64,000 nucleotides of DNA from Mycobacterium parmense (lineage in GTDB: Bacteria > Actinomycetota > Actinomycetes > Mycobacteriales > Mycobacteriaceae): assembly GCF_010730575.1 (NCBI RefSeq), contig NZ_AP022614.1, forward strand, positions 1,488,001 to 1,552,000. Direction: 5' to 3'. Under the pieces are notes generated by a model, which was not told where the DNA came from, did not search any database, and worked only from the letters and a program-made list of their open reading frames with translations. Positions 7,807-20,546 of the stretch are shown here, piece by piece; the stretch's first letter is position 1; each line of letters opens with the position of its first letter. The translations under genes and the position numbers were made by a program.

Positions 7807-9381
7807 TTGGACACCAACGTGAAATCCGATGCCTCGCAACCGGATACCCGGACGCAAGCGGCGGATGCCGCCTCCGGCGATCCGCACGACGATGACCTGG
7901 CGCAGCTTCAGGCGCTGGGCTTCAAGTCGGACTTCAAGCGGGACATGAGCCCGTGGGCGAACTTCTCGCTCGGCTTCACCTACCTCTCGCCGGTGGTCGG
8001 CATCTACACGCTGTTCGCATTCGCGCTGGCTGCCGCAGGCCCGCCGATGATCTGGACCCTGCTGATCGCCGGTGCCGGCCAGATGCTGGTCGCGCTCGTC
8101 TTCAGCGAGGTGGTCGCGCAGTTCCCCGTCGCCGGTGGTGTCTACCCCTGGGCTCGCCGGTTGTGGGGACGCAAGTGGGCGTGGATGACCGGGTGGGTCT
8201 ACATCTTCACGCTGCTGGCGCTCCTCGCGGACGCGGCCTACGGCGCCGGCCCGTACGTGGCCGACGTGTTGGGCTTCAAATCCTCGGCGCATGCCACGGT
8301 GCTGTGCGCGCTGATCATGCTGGCCCTGGCCACCGGCATCAACTTGACCGGCACCAAGATGCTGGGCTACTTCGCCATCTTCGGTTTCAGCGCCGAACTG
8401 ATCGGTGCCGTGGTGGTCGGCGTCTGGCTGTTGTGCACGCAGCGCCACCACGGGCTCGGGGTGCTGTTCCACAGCTTCGGCGCCCAGGGACAGCACAGCT
8501 TCACCTACGCTTTCCTGGCCGCCAGCCTGATCGCCCTGTACCAGTTCTTCGGTTTCGAGGCGTGCGGCGACGTCGCCGAAGAGGTCCGTAACCCCGGCCG
8601 GGCGATCCCGAAGGCGATGCGCCGCACCATCTACATCGGCGGCTCCGCAGCCACGTTCGTCTGCCTGAGCCTGATCTTGTCGGTCGGCAACTACCACGCG
8701 GTGATCAGCGGCAAGGACAGCGACCCCATCGACACCATCCTCAAGACGTCGTTCGGCGGCGTCGGCGCCAAGCTGGTGCTCTGCGTCGTGCTGATCTCCT
8801 TCGTGTCGTGCGCGCTGAGCCTGCAGGCCGCCGCCAGCCGGCTCGTCTATTCCTACGGACGCGACGACATGATCGTCGGCTCCAAGCTGTTGGCGAAGTT
8901 CGACCACAAGCGCCACGTGCCGCCCTACGCGCTGCTGATCGCGGTCATCATCCCCGGCGCGCTGATCGTCGGCTCGCTGATCTCCAGCGACGCCCTGTCG
9001 AAACTCGTCAGCTTCGGCTCTGTCGGCGTCTACATCGCATTCCAGATGGTCGTGCTCGCCGCCCTGCGTGCCCGCCTCAAGGGCTGGAAACCGGCCGGCA
9101 AGTACCGGCTGGGGCGGTGGGGCATGCTCGTCAACATCGGGGCCCTGGGCTACGGCGTGGCGGCGATCGTCAACCTCTGCTGGCCGCGGGACACCCACAA
9201 GCCCTGGTACGACGACTACATCATCCTGATTCTGTCGGCGGCCGTCATCGGTTCGGGTCTGCTGTACCTCGCGTTCACGCGGGCCCACGCCAAGAGCGAC
9301 GCACCGCACGCGGACGCGATTCCGCAGCGGCAGGAGTCCGCGACCCCGGCGCCCGAGACGACGCTGCCCGCAAGCCAATAG
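7807..9381 (+). CDS. APC-superfamily amino acid/amine permease
   Basis: Inner-membrane transporter of 524 residues with about twelve hydrophobic segments and the APC family layout. The N-terminal tail is acidic, followed by MSPWANFSLGFTYLSPV for helix 1 and VFSEVVAQFPVAGGVYPWARRLWG after helix 2. The helix 6 region contains YQFFGFEACGDVAEEVRNP, a pattern of the amino acid-choline-amine branch. The TTG start at 7807 has GAGGAG eight bases upstream; a GTG at 7819 is the alternative. It follows the PPE pair and ends 12 bp before the convergent ureF end. In this context the substrate may be guanidine, agmatine or a guanidino compound. The sequence itself shows only an amino acid/amine permease. 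Confidence 0.9.
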   Translation: MDTNVKSDASQPDTRTQAADAASGDPHDDDLAQLQALGFKSDFKRDMSPWANFSLGFTYLSPVVGIYTLFAFALAAAGPPMIWTLLIAGAGQMLVALVFSEVVAQFPVAGGVYPWARRLWGRKWAWMTGWVYIFTLLALLADAAYGAGPYVADVLGFKSSAHATVLCALIMLALATGINLTGTKMLGYFAIFGFSAELIGAVVVGVWLLCTQRHHGLGVLFHSFGAQGQHSFTYAFLAASLIALYQFFGFEACGDVAEEVRNPGRAIPKAMRRTIYIGGSAATFVCLSLILSVGNYHAVISGKDSDPIDTILKTSFGGVGAKLVLCVVLISFVSCALSLQAAASRLVYSYGRDDMIVGSKLLAKFDHKRHVPPYALLIAVIIPGALIVGSLISSDALSKLVSFGSVGVYIAFQMVVLAALRARLKGWKPAGKYRLGRWGMLVNIGALGYGVAAIVNLCWPRDTHKPWYDDYIILILSAAVIGSGLLYLAFTRAHAKSDAPHADAIPQRQESATPAPETTLPASQ

Positions 9382-9393
9382 CGGGCCGGGGCG

Positions 9394-10029
9394 TCAGGAA
9401 ACGAAGAGCGGCCGTTCCCGGCCGGCGTGGCGCTGCGCGAGCGTGTCGAGCAGCGGGTCGGACAGGTCGGCCAGGCCGGCGGCGGCCTCGGCGGCGGTGC
9501 GCTCGCAGAGCGCCGCAAGCTCGAACGTGCACGCCGCCACGTCGGCCGGGTCCAGCGCGAGCAATCGCTGGGCGGCCGTCGCCGAGCCGGTCATCGTGGT
9601 GTAGACGATCGCCAGCGCGCTCTGCCCGGGGCTGATCCCGCTGACGGCCCCGACCCGCCCCGCCGCGACGGCGAGGTGCGGGTGGGGTCCGGCGTCGTCC
9701 CAGCCGCCGGTCGGCCAGACGCGCCGGGCCAGGCGCGCCAGTCCGCGGCCCTGACTGCGCGACGCCTGCCGGGCGGCCGGCGCCGGCGTCCGCGCGTCGG
9801 TCTCCCGGTCGGCATCTGCGAGGCTGAGTTCGCCGCGGTGGACCGCCGCCGCGATGGACGCGGTGACCAGCCCGTGACTGCGAATCCGACGGCACAGGAA
9901 CGCATTCAACGTCTCCAGATCGGTCACCAGGCCGCTGGTGACGGCCTCTTCCGCGCCGCCGGAGTGCACGTGCGCCCCGGCCGGCAGGCGGGAGTCGGCC
10001 AGGGTGAGCAGGGTAGCCAGCGCGGACAT
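9394..10029 (-). CDS. ureF: Urease accessory protein UreF
   Basis: UreF links UreD to UreG and acts as GTPase-activating factor in urease maturation. The product is 211 residues, the same length as mycobacterial UreF. It has the family start (LLTLADSRLPAGAHVHSGG, residues 6-24) and an all-helical remainder. The ATG at 10029 lies six bases after the ureC stop. In M. tuberculosis ureG follows directly; here the operon breaks immediately after ureF and the convergent permease ends 12 bp away. So ureF is now the last gene of ureABCF. Confidence 0.94.
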   Translation of the reverse strand: MSALATLLTLADSRLPAGAHVHSGGAEEAVTSGLVTDLETLNAFLCRRIRSHGLVTASIAAAVHRGELSLADADRETDARTPAPAARQASRSQGRGLARLARRVWPTGGWDDAGPHPHLAVAAGRVGAVSGISPGQSALAIVYTTMTGSATAAQRLLALDPADVAACTFELAALCERTAAEAAAGLADLSDPLLDTLAQRHAGRERPLFVS

Positions 10030-10035
10030 GAGCCG

Positions 10036-11757
10036 TCAGAACAGGAAATACCGTTGTGCCATCGGCAGTTCGGCGGCCGGTTGTTCTGGCCAGATTTCGC
10101 CGTCGATGCGGACGGTGAAGGTGTCGGGGTCGACCTGGATGTCAGGCGTGGCGTCGTTGAGAGGCAGGTCGGCTTTGCCGACCGCGCGGACATCGGCGAC
10201 GGGGGCCAAACGCCGTGTCACGGCCAGTGTTTCGGCCAGGCCGGCCTCGATGGCCGCCGGGGCGACGAAGTGCAGCGAGGTGGCCGCCGTGGTGGGCGGG
10301 GCGGCGCCGAACATGGGGCGCGGCAGGACCGGCTGGGGGGTGGGGATGGAGGCGTTGGCGTCGCCCATGGCCGCCCAGGCGATCATGCCGCCCTTGAGCA
10401 CGGCGTGCGGGCGGACCCCGAAGAACGCCGGTTCCCACAGCACCAGGTCGGCGAGCTTGCCGACCTCGACCGAACCGATTTCGTGGTCGAGGCCGTGCGC
10501 AATGGCCGGGCAGATGGTGTATTTCGCCACATAGCGGCGCGCGCGGTGGTTGTCGGCCGACCCGTCGCCGGGCAGGGCGCCGCGGCGGCGTTTCATCACG
10601 TGCGCGGTCTGCCAGGTGCGCAGCACGACCTCCCCGACGCGGCCCATGGCCTGGGAGTCACTGCCGATCATCGAGATCGCGCCCAAGTCGTGCAGCAGGT
10701 CCTCGGCGGCGATGGTCGAGGGCCGGATCCGGCTTTCGGCGAATGCGAGGTCTTCTGGCACGTGCGGGTGGAGGTGGTGGCAGACCATCAGCATGTCCAG
10801 GTGCTCGTCGAGGGTGTTGACGGTGTGCGGGCGGGTCGGATTGGTGGAGCTGGGCAGCACGTTGGGGTGGGCGGCCACGGTGATGATGTCCGGAGCGTGA
10901 CCGCCGCCGGCGCCCTCGGTGTGGTAGGTGTGGATCGAGCGGCCGGCGATGGCGGCCAGGGTGTCTTCGACAAAACCCGTCTCGTTGAGGGTGTCGGTGT
11001 GCAGCGCCACCTGCACCCCGGCGGCGTCGGCGACGCTCAGGCAGGCGTCGATGGCCGCGGGCGTGGACCCCCAGTCCTCGTGGAGCTTGAAACCCGATGC
11101 GCCGCCGCGCAATTGCTCCCACAGCCCCTCGGCATTGACGGTGTTGCCCTTGCCCAGCAGCGCGAAGTTCATCGGCCAGCCGTCGAGCGCCTCGAGCATG
11201 CGCGCCAGGTGCCAGGAGCCGGGTGTCACCGTGGTGGCCTTGCTGCCCTCGGCGGGCCCGGTGCCGCCCCCGATGATGGTGGTGATGCCGCTGCCCAGCG
11301 CCTCGGGCATGAGCTGTGGGCAGATCAGATGCACATGGCAGTCGATGCCGCCCGCGGTCACGATGCGGCCGTTGCCGCCGATGACTTCGGTGGACGGCCC
11401 GACGACCAGGTCCCGGTGCACACCCGTCATGGTGTCGGGGTTGCCGGCCTTGCCGATCCCGACGATGCGCCCGTCCCGAATGCCGATGTCGGCCTTGATT
11501 ATTCCCCAGTGGTCGATGATCACCGCGCCGGTGATCACCGTGTCGGGTGCGCCCTCGGCCCGTGACGCCCGGCCCTGGCCCATCGACTCGCGCAGCACCT
11601 TGCCGCCGCCGAACACCGCCTCGTCGCCGGCCAGGCCCGGTCCCCCGCTGCGGTCCTCGGTGATCTCCACCAGCAGATCGGTGTCGGCCAACCTGATCCG
11701 GTCTCCGGTGGTGGGACCGAACAGCTGGGCATAACGCTCCCGCGACAACCCGGCCAT
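10036..11757 (-). CDS. ureC: Urease alpha subunit UreC
   Basis: Catalytic subunit that hydrolyses urea to ammonia and carbamate. The product is 573 residues from the ATG at 11757, which overlaps the ureB stop by one base. Active-site elements are intact: the HVH metal pair in [10 protein letters not shown], the segment [25 protein letters not shown], and GSDSQAMGR with the metal-ligand Asp. The mobile flap ([16 protein letters not shown]) is also intact. It should therefore be a functional nickel enzyme, with no sign of decay despite the split operon. The open frame continuing upstream is shadow over ureB. Confidence 0.97.
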   Translation of the reverse strand: MAGLSRERYAQLFGPTTGDRIRLADTDLLVEITEDRSGGPGLAGDEAVFGGGKVLRESMGQGRASRAEGAPDTVITGAVIIDHWGIIKADIGIRDGRIVGIGKAGNPDTMTGVHRDLVVGPSTEVIGGNGRIVTAGGIDCHVHLICPQLMPEALGSGITTIIGGGTGPAEGSKATTVTPGSWHLARMLEALDGWPMNFALLGKGNTVNAEGLWEQLRGGASGFKLHEDWGSTPAAIDACLSVADAAGVQVALHTDTLNETGFVEDTLAAIAGRSIHTYHTEGAGGGHAPDIITVAAHPNVLPSSTNPTRPHTVNTLDEHLDMLMVCHHLHPHVPEDLAFAESRIRPSTIAAEDLLHDLGAISMIGSDSQAMGRVGEVVLRTWQTAHVMKRRRGALPGDGSADNHRARRYVAKYTICPAIAHGLDHEIGSVEVGKLADLVLWEPAFFGVRPHAVLKGGMIAWAAMGDANASIPTPQPVLPRPMFGAAPPTTAATSLHFVAPAAIEAGLAETLAVTRRLAPVADVRAVGKADLPLNDATPDIQVDPDTFTVRIDGEIWPEQPAAELPMAQRYFLF

Positions 11758-12068
11758 CAGGCGTCGAGCCGCCCGGGCGGGTTCAAACTCAACCCGTGCA
11801 CCTCCCGGCGCCCACCCAGGGGCACCAGCGAGACCGTCTGGGCCACACCGGGTTCGAAACGCACCGCGGTGGCCGCCGGCACGTCCAGGCGCAAACCGTG
11901 GGCGGCGTCGCGATCGAAGGACAAAGCGGAGTTGGCCTGCGGCAGGTGTACGTGGCTGCCCACCTGGACCGGGCGATCGCCGGTGTTGACCACGCGCATC
12001 TGCAACCGCGGTGCGCCGGCGTTGATCTCGATATCGCCGCTGCCGTAAAGGATTTCGCCGGGAATCAT
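11757..12068 (-). CDS. ureB: Urease beta subunit UreB
   Basis: Small structural subunit of the urease trimer, 103 residues from [13 protein letters not shown] to the stop. It carries the family pattern [20 protein letters not shown] and ends NPPGRLDA, closely like mycobacterial UreB. The start ATG at 12068 overlaps the ureA stop in an ATGA arrangement, so it is coupled. A longer in-frame start upstream only extends into ureA and is rejected. Confidence 0.96.
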   Translation of the reverse strand: MIPGEILYGSGDIEINAGAPRLQMRVVNTGDRPVQVGSHVHLPQANSALSFDRDAAHGLRLDVPAATAVRFEPGVAQTVSLVPLGGRREVHGLSLNPPGRLDA

Positions 12069-12367
12069 GCGATCGGGTGATGCACGGTGACCAACTTCGT
12101 GCCATCGGGAAAGGTCGCTTCGACCTGCACGTCGTCCAACATCTCCGGCACCCCCTCCATCACATCGTCGCGGCCGAGCACCGCACACCCGCTTGCCATC
12201 AGCTCGGCGACCGTGCGACCGTCCCGCGCGCCCTCGAGAATGTGGTCGGTGATGATCGCCACCGCCTCCGGATGATTGAGCCGCAGACCCCGGGCGCGAC
12301 GACGACGGGCCAACTCGGCGGCGTATGACAACAGCAATCGCTCTTGCTCGTGCGGCGTCAGCAGCAT
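12065..12367 (-). CDS. ureA: Urease gamma subunit UreA
   Basis: Gamma subunit of urease, exactly 100 residues beginning [13 protein letters not shown], with [21 protein letters not shown] and [19 protein letters not shown]. This is near-identical in layout to mycobacterial UreA. It is the first urease structural gene in the transcript and lies 49 bp after the thioesterase gene on the same strand, so both may share a promoter upstream of 12842. Confidence 0.96.
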   Translation of the reverse strand: MLLTPHEQERLLLSYAAELARRRRARGLRLNHPEAVAIITDHILEGARDGRTVAELMASGCAVLGRDDVMEGVPEMLDDVQVEATFPDGTKLVTVHHPIA

Positions 12368-12416
12368 GTTCTGTGATCCTGCCACGCGAGCCGCGCGCGC
12401 GAGCACGGGGCCGCGC

Positions 12417-12842
12417 TCAGACCCGCCCCGGTCGCTCCTCGAGGTTCTGCAGGCGCACCTGCCCGCGGGCCACCAGCCGGTTGTCGGCGTCGGTGATGGT
12501 GACCAGCCACAACTGCTGGCGCCGGCCGCGGTGAATCGGCTCGGCGACGCCGTACACCGTGCCCGACCCGATGGATCGCAGGAAGTCGGTGTTGTTGTTG
12601 ACCCCCACCACGGTGCCGCCGGCGCCGCGATCGGTGAGCCACGTGTGGGCGGCGACGCTGGCCATGCTCTCCACCATCGAGCAGTAGACACCGCCGTGCA
12701 CGAGACCCATCGGCTGCAGCAGTTTGGGCGTCACCTCGAGCTCGGCGCGCACCCCGTCGGGGCCGAGCTCGGTGTAGCGCAGGCCTATTTCGCTGTCGAA
12801 CGGCGCGGTGAAATCCGGCGGAATGTCGGACGATCTGGACAC
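12417..12842 (-). CDS. PaaI-type hotdog-fold thioesterase (Rv1847 homologue)
   Basis: Hotdog-fold acyl-CoA thioesterase-like protein of 141 residues from the GTG at 12842. The motif [22 protein letters not shown] contains the HGG turn and the acidic residue used by PaaI/DUF4442-type thioesterases. [19 protein letters not shown] is the second conserved block. Start chosen by length agreement with Rv1847 (about 140 aa), since the longer frame to 12941 adds low-complexity Arg/Ala sequence. It precedes ureA on the same strand as in M. tuberculosis. The physiological substrate is unknown and the link to urease is positional only. Confidence 0.85.
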   Translation of the reverse strand: MSRSSDIPPDFTAPFDSEIGLRYTELGPDGVRAELEVTPKLLQPMGLVHGGVYCSMVESMASVAAHTWLTDRGAGGTVVGVNNNTDFLRSIGSGTVYGVAEPIHRGRRQQLWLVTITDADNRLVARGQVRLQNLEERPGRV

Positions 12843-13176
12843 GCAGATGTGTCTACACCATCGTCGCGCGCCGGCGACTCGTGCCGCCGCCGGCGCCCGA
12901 AAGGGTCCGCAGAAACGGGCGAGCCCCGGGCCGCTGGGCACGGGGCTCGCCGATCGAGTAGACCGGGGGTCGCTGCAGCCCTCAGGACTCGCCGCGGTCG
13001 TTGTCGCTCGACCGATTCAGCATAGGCAAGGCTGCCCTAAATTTGCAAGGACCCGGGCCGGCTTCCCCGTCGACGCGTTCGGGCACCTTCGGGCCGCCCC
13101 AACCGTTACGAGTTTCAACGACCGTCGGTAGTAAAGCGGGAGTACGCTTCGTCTGGACGTAGGAGATGATCGCTAT
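12843..13176. other. Divergent promoter region, thioesterase-urease versus blaI
   Basis: 334 bp with no credible gene. It must carry the promoter of the thioesterase-ureABCF transcript (leftward) and of blaI (rightward). A short inverted repeat AAGCG-(6)-CGCTT at 13134-13149 lies 27 bp before the blaI start and overlaps GTAGTA, resembling part of BlaI operators. It could be an autoregulatory site. Confidence 0.4.
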
Positions 13177-13569
13177 ATGGCCAAGCTGACGCGGCTGGGA
13201 GAGCTGGAACGCGCCGTCATGGATCACTTGTGGTCCTCGCCGGAGCCGCAGACCGTCCGCCAGGTTCACGAAGCCCTGTCGGCGCGGCGCGACCTCGCAT
13301 ACACGACCGTCATGACCGTGCTCCAACGGCTGGCGAAGAAGAATCTGGTCTCTCAGATCCGGGACGACCGGGCGCACCGGTACGCGCCCGTGCATGGGCG
13401 CGACGAACTGGTCGCCGGGCTCATGGTGGATGCCCTGGCCCAGGCCGAGGACACCGGGAGCCGACACGCCGCGCTCGTGCACTTCGTCGAGCGCGTCGGC
13501 GCCGACGAGGCGGAGGCGCTGCGCCGCGCGCTCGCCGAACTGGAGTCCAACCAACGTAACTCGCCGTAA
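13177..13569 (+). CDS. blaI: BlaI-family transcriptional repressor
   Basis: Winged-helix repressor of the BlaI/MecI family, 130 residues (Rv1846c homologue, slightly shorter). The DNA-binding part is residues 1-75 (LGELERAVMDHLW, TVRQVHEAL, AYTTVMTVLQRLAKKNLV). The C-terminal half is the dimerisation helix bundle. In M. tuberculosis BlaI controls beta-lactamase and respiration genes. A start ATG at 13177 follows AGGAGA. Just past it is an M56 peptidase gene, the usual BlaR1-like partner. The end of the gene runs into a 10-bp tandem repeat that supplies its stop codon, which may explain the short C-terminus. Confidence 0.92.
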   Translation: MAKLTRLGELERAVMDHLWSSPEPQTVRQVHEALSARRDLAYTTVMTVLQRLAKKNLVSQIRDDRAHRYAPVHGRDELVAGLMVDALAQAEDTGSRHAALVHFVERVGADEAEALRRALAELESNQRNSP

Positions 13570-13592
13570 CTCGCCGTAACTCGCCGCCTGCT
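13563..13592 (+). repeat. 10-bp tandem repeat at blaI 3' end
   Basis: Three consecutive copies of a GTAACTCGCC unit begin near 13556 and run to about 13587, spanning the blaI stop codon. The repeat makes the BlaI C-terminus length potentially variable between strains. Confidence 0.7.
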
Positions 13593-13627
13593 GGCGCTCA
13601 GCCGCAGGACTAAGGGAGACTGGCAGT

Positions 13628-14578
13628 GTGTCCGCGCTGGCTTTCACCATCCTCGCGGTGCTGCTCGCCGGTCCGGCGCCGGCTCTCCTGGCACGCGCCT
13701 CCTGGCCCCTGCGCGCGCCGCGGGCCGCGATGGTGCTGTGGCAGGCGATCGCGCTGGCCGCGGCGCTGTCGGCGTTCAGCGCGGGCATCGCCATCGCCAC
13801 CCGGGTGCTGATGCCCGGCCCGGACGGCCGGCCCACGACCAGCATCCTCGGCGCCGCCGGGCGGCTCGGCTGGCCGCTGTGGGCGCTCTACCTCGCCGTC
13901 TTCGGGCTGACCGTCGTCGTCGGCGCGCGGCTGATCACGGCCGTGATGCGGGTGGCGATCGCCAATCGGCGCCGGCGCGCCCACCACCGCATGGTGGTCG
14001 ACCTGGTTGACGTGGGCCCCGACGCGGCCCTCGCCCAGCCGTGCGCGCGGACGCGTGACCTGCGCGTTCTGCACGTCGCGCAGCCACTCGCCTACTGCCT
14101 GCCCGGTGTGCGCAGCCGCGTGGTGGTCAGCGACGGGGCCCTGACCGCACTGAACGGCGAGGAAGTCACCGCCATCCTCAGCCACGAGCGGGCCCACCTG
14201 CGCGCCCGCCACGACCTGGTGCTCGAGGCCTTCACCGCCGTGCACGCCGCCTTCCCGCGGCTGGTGCGCAGCGCCAACGCACTGCGCGCCGTGCAGCTGC
14301 TCGTCGAGCTGCTGGCCGACGACGCCGCGGTGCGCGCGGCCGGCCGCGCCCCCTTGGCCCGTGCGCTGGTGACCTGTGCCGGCGGGCACGCGCCCTCGGG
14401 TGCGCTCGCCGCGGGCGGGACCAGCACCGTGCTACGGGTCCGGCGGCTGTCCGGAGCCGGCAACAGCGTGAGGGTCTCGGCGCTGGCCTACCTGACCGCG
14501 GCGACCATCCTGGTAGTGCCCACGATCGCGCTGGCCATCCCGTGGCTCACCGAGCTGCAACGGCTGTTCGGCGTCTAG
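13628..14578 (+). CDS. M56-family membrane zinc metallopeptidase (BlaR1-like, Rv1845c homologue)
   Basis: Membrane protein of 316 residues with hydrophobic segments near the N-terminus (two or three), a cytosolic loop bearing the zinc motif HERAH in AILSHERAHLRARHD (around residue 185), and a final membrane helix (LAYLTAATILVVPTIALAI). This is the BlaR1/MecR1 peptidase architecture without a penicillin-binding sensor domain. With blaI directly upstream it probably cleaves or antagonises the repressor in response to an unknown envelope signal. The GTG start at 13628 follows GGGAG. Confidence 0.88.
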   Translation: MSALAFTILAVLLAGPAPALLARASWPLRAPRAAMVLWQAIALAAALSAFSAGIAIATRVLMPGPDGRPTTSILGAAGRLGWPLWALYLAVFGLTVVVGARLITAVMRVAIANRRRRAHHRMVVDLVDVGPDAALAQPCARTRDLRVLHVAQPLAYCLPGVRSRVVVSDGALTALNGEEVTAILSHERAHLRARHDLVLEAFTAVHAAFPRLVRSANALRAVQLLVELLADDAAVRAAGRAPLARALVTCAGGHAPSGALAAGGTSTVLRVRRLSGAGNSVRVSALAYLTAATILVVPTIALAIPWLTELQRLFGV

Positions 14579-14657
14579 GACGGCGCAGGGCGCGACGCCC
14601 GGTGCGGGCAGGCCCATCACCTCGGGCGCAGACGAGTCCGTTGTGCCACAGTGTCCT

Positions 14658-14742
14658 CGAAGGCTTGTCGTCAATCGAAGGTTTGTAGTCAATCGAAGGT
14701 TTGTCGTCAATCGAAGGTTTGTCGTCAATCGAAGGCTTGTCG
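14658..14742 (+). repeat. 18-bp tandem repeat in the gnd1 leader
   Basis: Four full copies plus a 13-base partial copy of CGAAGG(T/C)TTGTCGTCAAT at 14658, 14676, 14694, 14712 and 14730, with one or two substitutions among copies. It ends 26 bp before the gnd1 start, so it lies in the 5' untranslated region or core promoter. The unit number could vary between isolates. Confidence 0.9.
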
Positions 14743-14768
14743 GATCCAACTGAGAGGCTCCTGAAGAG

Positions 14769-17704
<2,936 letters not shown>

Positions 17705-17826
17705 CGACGGATGTGGGCACCACTGGCTAGCATGTGAATTCACGTGATTTGCGCCCGCGGCAAACGCCGCGTGGCACCGAGCGAAAGGCATGACGTGCCG
17801 CAGGCACGCGTCGAGGTCCCGCCGGC

Positions 17827-19193
<1,367 letters not shown>

Positions 19194-19194
<1 letters not shown>

Positions 19195-20234
19195 TGAACT
19201 CCACCCTGGGCGTGCTGCTGGCGCTGCTGCTGATCGGGGCTAACGCGTTCTTCGTCGGCGCCGAGTTCTCGCTCATCTCGGCGCGGCGCGACCGCCTGGA
19301 AGCCCTTGCGGAACAGGGCAAGACGAGGGCCGTCACCGTGATCCGCGCCGGCGAGCAGCTGTCGTCGATGCTGGCCGGCGCCCAGCTCGGCGTCACCGTC
19401 GCCTCCCTGCTGCTGGGACGGATCGGCGAGGCGGCGGTGGCCGACCTGCTGCGGACGGCCCTCGGGTTCACCGGCGCCAACCCGGCGCTGGTGCATACGT
19501 TGTCGCTGGCCATCGCGCTGGCCATCGTCGTCACGCTGCACGTGCTGCTGGGCGAGATGGTGCCCAAGAACATCGCGCTGGCCGGCCCCGAGCGCACGGC
19601 CATGCTGCTGGTACCGCCTTACCTGGCGTACGTGCGGGCGGCCCGACCGGTCATCGTGTTCTACAACAAGTGCGCCAACGCGATCCTTCGCGCGGTCGGC
19701 GTCGAACCCAAAAACGAGCTCGACATCACGGTCTCGCCGGTCCAGCTCAGCCAGTTGATCGCCGAATCCGGCTCCGAGGGGCTGCTCGATCCCGAGGAAC
19801 ACAGCAGGCTGACCCGGGCGCTGCAGATCGGAAACCGGGTGGTCGCCGACGTCGCGCGGCCGCTGGCCGACGTCCATGCGGTGCCGGTGGCCGAGGCCGG
19901 TTCGGGGCCCACCGTCGGGGCGGTCGAACAGGCGCTGGCCGAGACGGGGTACTCGCGGTTCCCGGTGGCCGATTCCCATGGCGACTTCATCGGCTACCTG
20001 CACATCAAGGACGTGCTGACCCTCGGCGGTGACCCGCAGACGGTGATCGGGCTCGGCCTGGTGAGGCCGCTGCCGCGGGTCGCCGCGTCGCTGCCCCTGG
20101 CCGACGCCCTGTCGCGGATGCGGCGGACGAACAGCCACCTGGCACTGGTGACCGACGCCGGCGGCAGCGTGGTCGCGATGGTGGCAATGGAGGACTTGGT
20201 CGAAGACCTGGTCGGCACGATGCGCGAGGCTTAA
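19194..20234 (+). CDS. CNNM/CorC-type membrane protein with CBS pair (Rv1841c homologue)
   Basis: 346-residue paralogue of the upstream protein: DUF21 helices in the first about 150 residues (LGVLLALLLIGANAFFVGAEFSLIS first), then CBS motifs GYSRFPVADSHGDFIGYLHIKDVL and LALVTDAGGSVVAMVAMEDLVEDLVG. It lacks the CorC_HlyC C-terminal domain present in its partner, and ends soon after the second CBS. Start ATG at 19194 overlaps the upstream stop. A 9-bp tandem repeat begins immediately after the stop. Confidence 0.9.
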
Positions 20235-20235
20235 A

Positions 20236-20303
20236 GCCACTAGGGCCACTAGGGCCACCGGGGCCACCGGGGCCACTGGCCGCCCGGGCCGGTCGGGCCG
20301 GTC
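20236..20303 (+). repeat. 9-bp tandem repeats downstream of Rv1841c homologue
   Basis: Five consecutive 9-base units of GCCAC(T/C)(A/G)GG-type sequence occupy 20236-20280. They are followed by two copies of GGGCCGGTC at 20286-20303. The tract starts one base after the stop codon. GC-rich pairing (GGGCC/GGCCC) could support termination. Confidence 0.8.
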
Positions 20304-20546
20304 GGTCCCAGCCCGTATGATCTCCAACGGCTACCAGTCAAGACAGGCGCTGGGCGGGCAGTGGATGCCGGGCCGCGGTACCCGCGCGACGCCGGTTCGC
20401 TCCGGACTCGTCGCGGTGCCGCATCGCTTGACCTGCTGTTGCGGGTCGGCCGGTTCACGTCCGCCAGCCTGCTGATCGGTAGGCTGACGATGACGCATGT
20501 CGAGGGCCAGTGAGTTGCCAACACCAGGCTCAAATGGAGGAGAACG
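20304..20546. promoter_or_regulatory. glcB upstream region
   Basis: About 240 bp with no gene. It ends with a strong ribosome-binding site GGAGGAGAA (20535-20545) directly before the glcB ATG and should hold the glcB promoter. I did not recognise a specific operator. Confidence 0.4.

Noticed and set aside
7417..9378. Minus-strand open frame opposite the permease
   Set aside because: Composition is Gln/His/Arg/Asp-rich as expected for antisense of a membrane protein in high-GC DNA; no domain.
2776..9381. Transposon or phage as vehicle of the urease-splitting insertion
   Set aside because: No transposase, integrase, clear terminal inverted repeat or target duplication could be seen at 2776 or 9381-9394.
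12368..12691. Long N-terminal extension of UreA
   Set aside because: It would overlap the thioesterase gene in another frame; the 100-residue form matches the family exactly.
14658..14742. CRISPR array in the gnd1 leader
   Set aside because: The 18-bp units are directly adjacent without unique spacers, so it is a simple tandem repeat.
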